The notes under the pieces were generated by a model. The model was given only the letters and a program-made list of their open reading frames with translations, had not been told where the DNA came from and made no database searches. The translations under genes were made by a program, and so were the position numbers. From assembly GCA_018400055.1 (NCBI GenBank), contig JAGYNK010000030.1, positions 1-12,002 of the forward strand: a DNA stretch of 12,002 bases, given 5' to 3'. Source of the DNA: Candidatus Moraniibacteriota bacterium. GTDB lineage: Bacteria > Patescibacteriota > Minisyncoccia > Moranbacterales > UBA9337. This document shows, piece by piece, positions 6,710-12,002 of this stretch; positions within the stretch are counted from its first letter, which is position 1, and each line of letters opens with the position of its first letter.

Positions 6710-8374
6710 GTGGATAACAAAAACAAAAGCATATCAAAAGATAATTCATCAAAAAAAGATGATTTTTCGGGAGTGCCCAGTTTATTAGAGGTTCCCAAAG
6801 AGATTGATAAGAAAGCCCTGGATTTGATTTCTCAAGACACAGCCAAGGAGCACAAAGTGATTGCCTTTGAAAAAAGGGAGGATGTTCTAAAAGTAGCGAT
6901 GGTTAATCCCCATGATATTAAGGCGTTGAACGCTTTAAGATTTTTAGCTGAGAGCAAAAAAATAAAAATTAAGATTTACTTGATCTCAGAAAATCTTTTT
7001 CAGAATATGCTGAGTTGGTATGAGAGCGCGGAGGAGACAATAGGCGAGATAATGAAGAATTTTGAAGAGGAGGCGGGAAGCATTTTGAAAAAAAAGAAGA
7101 AAGAAAAAGAAGAAATGGAGGAAGTTGTCCAGGGCGCTCCGGTGGCCAAACTGGTCAATGTAATTATCAAATATGCCATTGATAAGAAGGCGAGCGATAT
7201 TCATATTGAACCGATAAGAAATAATTACCGAGTGCGTTTCAGGATAGATGGCTTGCTTTGTGCTCATATGGTTTTGCCCAACAAGGTGGGGAAAATGGTT
7301 GTTTCCCATATTAAAATACTCTCCAAATTGAAAATAGATGAAAAAAGAAAGCCTCAAGACGGAAGGTTTAAAATAAAAAGGCAAGAAAACACGATTGATT
7401 TCAGAATTTCCACTTTTCCCGTTTTAGAGGGGGAAAAGGTGGTAATGAGAGTGTTAAGCAAAAATGAAGGAATGTTTGATTTGGATAAATTGGGAGCGTT
7501 GGGAAGAAATAAAGAAATATTGCTGGAAAAATTAAAAGAGTCTTTCGGTATTGTTTTGATGACCGGACCGACAGGATCGGGTAAATCCACTACTCTTTAT
7601 TCCTTGTTAAAAATACTCAATGAAGAAGAAAGGAATATTATAACATTGGAAGATCCGGTGGAGTATTTTATAGAAGGAATAAATCAAAGCCAGATAAAGC
7701 CGGAAATCGGATATACTTTCGCCAGCGGTTTAAGATCCATATTAAGACAGGACCCGAATATTATTATGGTAGGAGAAATCAGGGATAGCGAAACGGCGGA
7801 ACTGGCTACTCATGCGGCTTTGACGGGACATTTGGTTTTTTCTACTCTGCACACCAATAGCGCGATTGGGGCGATTCCGCGCTTGATAGATATGAAGGTA
7901 GCTCCTTTTTTGATGGCTTCTTCTTTGAAAGCATTGGCGGCGCAAAGGTTGGTGAGAAAGATTTGTCCGAAGTGCAAAAAAGAAGTGAGTATTCCTCAGT
8001 CAATGAGAGAAAAAGTGAGAAGAGAATTAGAGGGAATTCCAGCTGAAGAATTGGCTAAATACAAAGTGGATATTACAAAAGAAGCCAAATTTTACCGAGG
8101 TGAAGGATGTAAAGAGTGTAACGGATCAGGATTTAAAGGACGCGTCGCCATTTATGAAGTCTTGGAAATTGATGAAGAAGTTCAGAAAATAATTTCCGAA
8201 AAAGGAGGAAACGAAGTAATTCTTAGAGAAAAGGCTAAAGAACAAGGCATGCTTACAATGAAGCAGGACGGAATTTTGAAAGTATTAAAAGGGCTGACTA
8301 CTCTTTCCGAGATAGAAAGGGTTACGGAAGGCAGTTTGACTGTCGGGGGAGAGATTGAGGATGATAAAGGTTAG
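6710..8374 (+). CDS. pilB: Type IV pilus extension ATPase PilB
   Basis: This is a 554-residue hexameric ATPase of the GspE/PilB family, driving pilin addition through PilC. A GspE N-terminal domain lies at about 20-105 (PSLLEVPKEI, then KVAMVNPHDIKALN). The long RLG..L half typical of c-di-GMP-binding MshEN domains is not evident. A Lys/Glu-rich linker (116-138) leads to the ATPase core: Walker A GPTGSGKST (286-294), Asp box LEDPVEYF (313-320), Walker B IIMVGEIRD (351-359) and His box GHLVFSTLHTN (373-383). The zinc-binding Cys pairs C419/C422 and C467/C470 separate PilB from PilT. The start is GTG at 6710: the frame is closed by TAA at 6701-6703 and the overlapping ATG at 6708 is out of frame. 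No Shine-Dalgarno is present. Identity is firm. Confidence 0.94.
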   Translation: MDNKNKSISKDNSSKKDDFSGVPSLLEVPKEIDKKALDLISQDTAKEHKVIAFEKREDVLKVAMVNPHDIKALNALRFLAESKKIKIKIYLISENLFQNMLSWYESAEETIGEIMKNFEEEAGSILKKKKKEKEEMEEVVQGAPVAKLVNVIIKYAIDKKASDIHIEPIRNNYRVRFRIDGLLCAHMVLPNKVGKMVVSHIKILSKLKIDEKRKPQDGRFKIKRQENTIDFRISTFPVLEGEKVVMRVLSKNEGMFDLDKLGALGRNKEILLEKLKESFGIVLMTGPTGSGKSTTLYSLLKILNEEERNIITLEDPVEYFIEGINQSQIKPEIGYTFASGLRSILRQDPNIIMVGEIRDSETAELATHAALTGHLVFSTLHTNSAIGAIPRLIDMKVAPFLMASSLKALAAQRLVRKICPKCKKEVSIPQSMREKVRRELEGIPAEELAKYKVDITKEAKFYRGEGCKECNGSGFKGRVAIYEVLEIDEEVQKIISEKGGNEVILREKAKEQGMLTMKQDGILKVLKGLTTLSEIERVTEGSLTVGGEIEDDKG

Positions 8375-8382
8375 GCTTTTTG

Positions 8383-8452
8383 TTAACTTACAACTTACAA
8401 CTGACAACCCACAACTCATAACTAACAACTAATAAATCACAATTAACAATGG
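8383..8452 (+). repeat. Heptanucleotide tandem array running into the pilT start codon
   Basis: Ten contiguous 7-bp units fill the pilB-pilT gap: ttaactt, acaactt, acaactg, acaaccc, acaactc, ataacta, acaacta, ataaatc, acaatta, acaatgg. The last unit contains the pilT ATG (8449-8451). The unit matches the array before pilM. The A/C-rich RNA would be unstructured and has no Shine-Dalgarno, so it may present the start codon to ribosomes as an open leader. Confidence 0.85.
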
Positions 8453-9519
8453 AATCTATTAATGTTGAACAAAAAGTAAAAAGCATTTTACGGCTGGCGG
8501 CCCAGCAAGGTGCGTCCGATGTTCATTTGGTGGTGGGCAGATATCCGACGCTTAGGATAGACGGAAAGCTTTGTCCTCTTTCACAGGAAAAAGTCTTAAC
8601 CAATAAAGATACGGAAGCTTTCAGCCATGTGATTCTTAATGAAGAGAAAAGAAAGAATCTTTTGGAAAGAGGGCAGGTGGATTTTTCTTACGCCTTGGAA
8701 GATAAGGCCCGTTTCAGAACCAATGTTTTTTTTCAGAGGGGTTATATAAGCATTGCTATGCGTTTTATAACCAGTGAGGTGCGTCCGTTGGAAAAACTTA
8801 ATCTTCCGCCAAGTTTGTATGATTTTACTAAATTTTCCAAAGGATTATTTTTGGTTACCGGTCCGATAGGTCACGGTAAATCAACCACTTTGGCGGCGCT
8901 GATAGATTACATTAATCATAATAGCGATAAGCATATAATTACCATAGAGGATCCTATTGAATATATTTACAAGCAAGATCGTTGTATAATAAATCAGAGG
9001 GAAATAGGGCAGGATTCCAAAAGTTTTAAAGAGGCGTTGCGGGCGGTTTTCAGGGAAGACGCCAATGTGGTGCTTATTGGAGAAATGAGAGATATGGATA
9101 CTGTTAGCACGACCATAACAGCGGCGGAAACAGGACATTTGATATTTGCCACTTTGCATACCAATGATAGCGCTCAGACAGTGGACAGAATGATTGATAT
9201 TTTTCCGTCCGATCAGCAGAATCAAGTAAAATCGCAACTGGCTAACATTTTATTGGGAGTGGTTTCCCAAAGGCTGATTCCCAGAATAGAGGGCGATCGT
9301 GTGCCGGCTTTGGAAATAATGATTAAAAACAGAGCCATAGAAAATCTTATCAGGGAAAATAAAACTTACCAGATAGACAATGTAATTGAAACAAGTTTGA
9401 AAGAAGGAATGATTTCCATGGACAGGTCTTTATTGAATTTAATAAGTGAAGGGGTTATTTCAGCGGAGAATGCTTTGAGTTATGCTAAAAATAGAGATTA
9501 TTTTAAAAGTGTTAAATAA
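8449..9519 (+). CDS. pilT: Type IV pilus retraction ATPase PilT
   Basis: PilT, 356 residues, is the hexameric motor that depolymerises the pilus and powers twitching and DNA uptake. It has the PAS-like N-terminal domain (about 5-115, starting with the QGASDVHL motif) and the ATPase core: Asp box IEDPIEY (166-172), Walker B VVLIGEMRD (207-215) and His box GHLIFATLHTN (229-239). It lacks the zinc Cys pairs of PilB. Two features are off-consensus. Walker A is GPIGHGKST (138-146) rather than GPTGSGKST, though the key G-K-S-T remain. The C-terminal retraction motif AIRNLIRE reads AIENLIRE (296-303). Length is typical. It follows pilB and precedes pilC by 19 bp. The start lies inside a 7-bp repeat array. 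Identity is firm; whether retraction speed is altered is open. Confidence 0.93.
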   Translation: MESINVEQKVKSILRLAAQQGASDVHLVVGRYPTLRIDGKLCPLSQEKVLTNKDTEAFSHVILNEEKRKNLLERGQVDFSYALEDKARFRTNVFFQRGYISIAMRFITSEVRPLEKLNLPPSLYDFTKFSKGLFLVTGPIGHGKSTTLAALIDYINHNSDKHIITIEDPIEYIYKQDRCIINQREIGQDSKSFKEALRAVFREDANVVLIGEMRDMDTVSTTITAAETGHLIFATLHTNDSAQTVDRMIDIFPSDQQNQVKSQLANILLGVVSQRLIPRIEGDRVPALEIMIKNRAIENLIRENKTYQIDNVIETSLKEGMISMDRSLLNLISEGVISAENALSYAKNRDYFKSVK

Positions 9520-9538
9520 AAAATAAAAGATTAAAATT

Positions 9539-10750
9539 ATGCGTTTTATTTTTAAAGCTAGGGATAAAAATACGGGGGAAGTAAGAATGGGAAAAGTGGA
9601 TGCTTTTGATGAAAAGGCGGCGACCGAAGCGTTGGGAGAAAATAATTTGATTCCCCTATCCATATCCAGGGAAAGGAATTTTTCCCGATTTTTAAGGGAA
9701 TTGCAAAAAAGTTGGGAGGGTCGGAATAAGAAAGACTTGATGATTTTTTTCCGTCAGCTGTCAATTTTAATCGGTGCTTCCGTTCCTGTGGTTCAGTCGT
9801 TAAGAGCGGTGGCTGACCAATCGGAAAATAAATTTATGAGAAGCATAGTAAAGGAAATCGCTGATGATGTGGAGGAAGGAGCGTCACTTTCGGAAAGTAT
9901 GGCGAAACATCCGGATGTCTTTCCAAATTTGAGCACCAGCATCATAAAGGCGGGTGAAATTTCCGGAGGGTTAAAAGACTCCTTGGATTATGTGCTGAAG
10001 AATACTGAAAAAAATTATCGGCTTACTTCCAAAATAAAAGGAGCGCTCGTTTATCCCGGATTTATATTGGGAGCTACTTTGATAATCGGTTTTATAGTGG
10101 TGACGGTGATTCTTCCCAAAATCACCAAGATGGTTACCGATCTTGAAATAGACATTCCTTGGCACACCAAAGCGGTGATAGCGGTGGGAGATTTTATGGC
10201 GGCTTATTGGTGGGCGGTGCTGATGGTTATTTTTGGCATAATTGGAGGGTTTATATATTATATCAAAACGGAAACAGGCAAAAAAGAGTGGGATCAAATT
10301 AAAATGAAAATTCCCGTGGTGGGAAAGCTTTTCCGCTATATTTATCTGTCCAGATTCGCCAGCAATTTTTCCGCGCTTTTAGTGGGAGGAATTCCTATCG
10401 TAAAAGCCTTGAATATAATGAGCGAGGTAATTGACAATAGCGTGTACCGAAGCATTATTTTGCGCAGCGCGGACGAAATGCGATCCGGAGGGAATATCAG
10501 CAATGTTTTTTCCAAATCTCCCTATGTCCCGGGCATCGTTTCCAAAATGATTAAGATAGGAGAAGAAACGGGAAAAATGGACGAGTCGTTAAAAAGCATT
10601 TCGGATTTTTACGACGAGGAAATTGAGAATATTACTCGTAATTTTTTTTCTTTGCTGGAGCCGGTTTTAATTGTCATTTTGGGATTAGGTGTGGCGGTAA
10701 TGGTATTCGCTATCATCCTGCCGATTTACAGTATTGTGGGAGAGATGTAG
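9539..10750 (+). CDS. pilC: Type IV pilus platform protein PilC
   Basis: PilC, 403 residues, is the polytopic membrane platform that couples PilB and PilT to the growing pilus. Two T2SSF repeats are visible, the first at about 66-190 (FFRQLSILIGASVPVVQSL) and the second at about 270-395 (FASNFSALLVGGIPIVKAL). Each has the family's A-G-E-x-S/T-G turn (AGEISGG 138-144; GEETGKM 341-347). Membrane helices lie at about 168-193, 221-242 and 372-397. The N-terminal stretch (1-45, FKARDKNTGEV) matches the family start, which supports ATG 9539. The stop is TAG 10748-10750; a 7-bp repeat array begins two bases later. pilB-pilT-pilC order is the common CPR and bacterial arrangement. Confidence 0.94.
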   Translation: MRFIFKARDKNTGEVRMGKVDAFDEKAATEALGENNLIPLSISRERNFSRFLRELQKSWEGRNKKDLMIFFRQLSILIGASVPVVQSLRAVADQSENKFMRSIVKEIADDVEEGASLSESMAKHPDVFPNLSTSIIKAGEISGGLKDSLDYVLKNTEKNYRLTSKIKGALVYPGFILGATLIIGFIVVTVILPKITKMVTDLEIDIPWHTKAVIAVGDFMAAYWWAVLMVIFGIIGGFIYYIKTETGKKEWDQIKMKIPVVGKLFRYIYLSRFASNFSALLVGGIPIVKALNIMSEVIDNSVYRSIILRSADEMRSGGNISNVFSKSPYVPGIVSKMIKIGEETGKMDESLKSISDFYDEEIENITRNFFSLLEPVLIVILGLGVAVMVFAIILPIYSIVGEM

Positions 10751-10752
10751 TT

Positions 10753-10829
10753 ACAACTAACAACTGATAACTAACAACCTATAACTAGCAACTGATAACT
10801 GACAAATGAAAACTTACTAATTGCAATTA
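10753..10829 (+). repeat. Heptanucleotide tandem array upstream of the four-helix-bundle gene
   Basis: Eleven 7-bp units fill the spacer between the pilC stop and the next ATG (10829-10831). They start as acaacta, acaactg, ataacta, acaacct, ataacta, gcaactg, ataactg, acaaatg, and decay towards the gene (aaaactt, actaatt, gcaatta). The array has the same orientation and consensus as those before pilM and pilT. Its first half is complementary to the array at 11254-11288 on the far side of the gene. Confidence 0.8.
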
Positions 10830-11200
10830 TGGATAGATTTAGGTTTTTAAATTGGCAAGCTTATAAGGATTCTCAGGAATTATTAACCGAAATATTAAAA
10901 ACAGTTAAAAAAATTCCCGGAGAATACAGGTTTGAATTAGGAAATCAAATTGTAAGATCTGCTTTATCTGTAGTTTTAAATATAGCAGAAGGTAGTGGAA
11001 AAAATTCAGATAAAGAATTAAAGCGCTATATAGACATTTCTTTGGGATCACTTTATGAGACTTTGGCGGGAATAGATTCTTTGAGAATCAATAAATTGGT
11101 AAGCAGCGAAGAATTTGATATAATGTATAAGATGATCAATGGTATATCTAAGCAATTAGGCGGATTTAAAAAAAGAATTAACCAGCAATTAAAAAACTAA
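10829..11200 (+). CDS. Four-helix-bundle protein (23S rRNA intervening-sequence protein family)
   Basis: This 123-residue, all-helical protein carries the family signature: L.WQAYKDSQEL near the start, IP..YRFELGNQIVRSALSV (about 29-48), NIAEGSG (51-57) and ELKRYIDISLGSLYET (about 63-78). The family (TIGR02436/PF05635) includes proteins encoded inside intervening sequences of 23S rRNA and the related Avd accessory protein of diversity-generating retroelements. It forms ring-like oligomers with a basic surface; its cellular function is poorly known. Here the gene stands alone between pilC and a pilin, flanked by complementary repeat arrays. It appears more AT-rich than pilC, hinting at a separate origin. 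Its stop codon falls in a repeat unit (aaaacta/acaacta, 11193-11206). No reverse transcriptase or rRNA lies nearby. Family identity is firm; a role in the pilus is unsupported. Confidence 0.88.
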   Translation: MDRFRFLNWQAYKDSQELLTEILKTVKKIPGEYRFELGNQIVRSALSVVLNIAEGSGKNSDKELKRYIDISLGSLYETLAGIDSLRINKLVSSEEFDIMYKMINGISKQLGGFKKRINQQLKN

Positions 11201-11253
11201 CAACTACTAAGGCATTAGGCTGCAAGGTTGTAAAACGGAAAGTTTTGAACCGG

Positions 11254-11288
11254 TTATGTTGTTAGTTGTTAGTTGTTAGTTAAAAGTT
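11254..11288 (-). repeat. Heptanucleotide array, inverted orientation, before the pilin
   Basis: Five units on the plus strand (ttatgtt, three perfect gttagtt, aaaagtt) are the reverse complement of the A/C-rich unit used elsewhere. It is the only inverted member in the window. In RNA, 11253-11281 can pair with 10755-10785, enclosing the four-helix-bundle gene. It ends ten bases before the strong pilin ribosome binding site at 11298. Confidence 0.8.
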
Positions 11289-11297
11289 ATTAAGAAG

Positions 11298-11304
11298 GGA
11301 GGTG
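11298..11304 (+). promoter_or_regulatory. Strong Shine-Dalgarno site of the pilin gene
   Basis: GGAGGTG within aagggaggtg lies 8 bases before ATG 11311. This decides the start: the longer frame beginning at GTG 11302 would start inside the Shine-Dalgarno itself. It is the only strong site in the window, and shows that the anti-Shine-Dalgarno of this organism is intact. Confidence 0.85.
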
Positions 11305-11310
11305 TTAATT

Positions 11311-11709
11311 ATGAAAAAATTTAAAAAGGGTTTTACTTTGATTGAATTGTTAATCGTAATCGCGATTATTGGAATTTTGGCATCTATTGTGTTGGTGAGT
11401 TTGAATAGCGCGAGAGATAGAGCAAAAGATGCTTCATTCAAAGCTTCTGCTTCAAGTATTACTCCTGGTTTAATATTGTGTTGTGATTCAGGGGAGAACT
11501 TAACAGATCCAGCTGTTGCGGGTGCGTTAATGTGTACAAATGGGGATAGTTATCCTGCAGCTACTGCTATGACGGGTGGTGCCGTAGCTGATGCTGCATG
11601 TGCTGTAGATGGCACATTTTCACTAACCATAACGCCGGGAACCGATAATGCTGGAAATTGTACGAGTGCGACGATTACTAACACCGGAGTTACTTTTGTT
11701 GGTTGCTAG
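11311..11709 (+). CDS. Type IV prepilin (probable major pilin)
   Basis: This 132-residue prepilin has a seven-residue leader MKKFKKG cleaved before F8, giving mature FTLIELLIV with the conserved Glu at +5. The hydrophobic assembly helix extends to about residue 32, followed by SARDRAKDAS. The globular part is rich in Ala, Thr, Gly and Asp and carries six cysteines: an adjacent CC pair near 57-58, one after LM, one in AAC, one in GNC, and the last residue of the protein. This suggests disulfide bonding. The codon and base use of the globular part differs from the machine genes and is richer in G and C. A strong Shine-Dalgarno at 11298, unique in the window, fits high expression and supports its being the main subunit. 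It would be processed by a prepilin peptidase (PilD), which is not in the window. Confidence 0.9.
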   Translation: MKKFKKGFTLIELLIVIAIIGILASIVLVSLNSARDRAKDASFKASASSITPGLILCCDSGENLTDPAVAGALMCTNGDSYPAATAMTGGAVADAACAVDGTFSLTITPGTDNAGNCTSATITNTGVTFVGC

Positions 11710-11760
11710 TTGTTATGAATAAGATAGAAATTAATAAAACTAATAGTTAAAGGTTTTTAT

Positions 11761-11786
11761 GCTTGCCAAGTACGTGCTTGGCAAGC
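11761..11786 (+). terminator. Perfect hairpin between the two pilin genes
   Basis: GCTTGCCAAG (11761-11770) pairs perfectly with CTTGGCAAGC (11777-11786) around a TACGTG loop. A T5 run begins about nine bases after the stem (aagtgaaattttt), further than in a standard intrinsic terminator. It lies 51 bp after the first pilin stop and 29 bp before the second pilin start. It is likely a partial terminator or a 3' stabiliser that raises the ratio of the first pilin to downstream products. Confidence 0.6.
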
Positions 11787-11815
11787 AAGTGAAATTTTTA
11801 ATTTAAAATAAAAAT

Positions 11816-12002
11816 ATGTTTTATAAAAATAGAAATAAAGGATTCACGCTTATTGAGCTGTTAATTGTTATAATTATTATTGGAATTTTAGCAACTGTAG
11901 TTCTAGTATTTTTAACTTCAGCCAGAGATGAGGCTAAAAAATCTTCAATTCAATCTTCCTTGAGTAGCGTTGTTTCAGCGGCGGCTATGTGTCGGGATGG
12001 AG
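11816..12002 (+). CDS. Second type IV pilin-like protein, N-terminal part (partial)
   Basis: The reading frame from ATG 11816 stays open to the right edge (62 codons seen). It begins MFYKNRNKG and continues FTLIELLIVIIIIGILATV: a nine-residue leader, cleavage after G9, and Glu at +5 of the mature protein. The assembly helix is followed by FLTSARDEAKKSSIQSSLSSVVSAAAMC, which parallels SARDRAKDASFKASASSI in the first pilin, so the two are paralogs by duplication. Unlike the first pilin it has no Shine-Dalgarno, only A/T-rich bases, which suggests lower output and a minor pilin role. The C-terminal domain is outside the window. Confidence 0.88.
   Translation, partial: MFYKNRNKGFTLIELLIVIIIIGILATVVLVFLTSARDEAKKSSIQSSLSSVVSAAAMCRDG

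Noticed and set aside
6708..6710. ATG two bases before the pilB start.
   Set aside because: It is out of frame with the PilB motifs; the pilB frame can begin only at GTG 6710 because TAA 6701-6703 closes it upstream.
11302..11310. GTG start three codons before the pilin ATG.
   Set aside because: The GTG lies within the Shine-Dalgarno GGAGGTG; ATG 11311 has ideal spacing and gives a standard prepilin leader.
10753..12002. Diversity-generating retroelement (four-helix-bundle protein read as Avd).
   Set aside because: No reverse transcriptase, template repeat or variable repeat is present in the window; the repeats are 7-bp arrays.

Overview
The window is AT-rich, tightly packed bacterial DNA. 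It most resembles the Candidate Phyla Radiation (Patescibacteria), probably a Parcubacteria-like lineage. The reasons are a type IV pilus locus lacking the outer-membrane genes pilP and pilQ, pilins with short Lys-rich leaders, a stand-alone four-helix-bundle (23S rRNA intervening-sequence type) gene, few Shine-Dalgarno sites, and small single-copy housekeeping genes. TGA is read as a stop (comF), which argues against the recoded Gracilibacteria and Absconditabacteria. The lineage is an inference from gene content.

Layout. 1-105 (+) is the last part of a TypA/BipA GTPase gene, ending inside a heptamer repeat. 106-300 is non-coding and ends in a long hairpin shared by the convergent genes typA and comF. 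301-1047 (-) is comF. 1048-1277 is a spacer holding a 108-bp MITE-like palindromic repeat. 1278-3767 (-) is a ClpC-type AAA+ unfoldase. 3768-3959 is a divergent control region: a sigma70-like promoter for clpC, ten copies of a 7-bp repeat, and an extended -10 promoter for the pilus genes. From 3960 to the right edge (+) runs a type IV pilus cluster: pilM, pilN, pilO, pilB, pilT, pilC, a four-helix-bundle protein gene, a major-type pilin, and the 5' part of a second pilin cut by the window edge (the second pilin starts at 11816).

How the genes work together. PilM (cytoplasmic, actin-like), PilN and PilO (membrane, periplasm-like side) form the alignment complex. PilC is the membrane platform, PilB the extension ATPase and PilT the retraction ATPase. 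The two prepilins are substrates of a prepilin peptidase not seen here. A retractile pilus next to comF fits DNA uptake, as suggested for CPR cells that scavenge nucleotides, but the link is inferred.

The most unusual content lies between the genes. A family of 7-bp tandem repeats (A/C-rich, near acaactt/ataacta) fills the spacers before pilM, pilT and the four-helix-bundle gene. It reappears in the opposite orientation just before the pilin. The two arrays around the four-helix-bundle gene can pair as about 30 bp of RNA stem, with all mismatches being G-U, so the gene looks like an intervening-sequence-type element set in a pilus operon. A structured leader precedes pilN, and hairpins sit in the pilO-pilB and pilin-pilin spacers.
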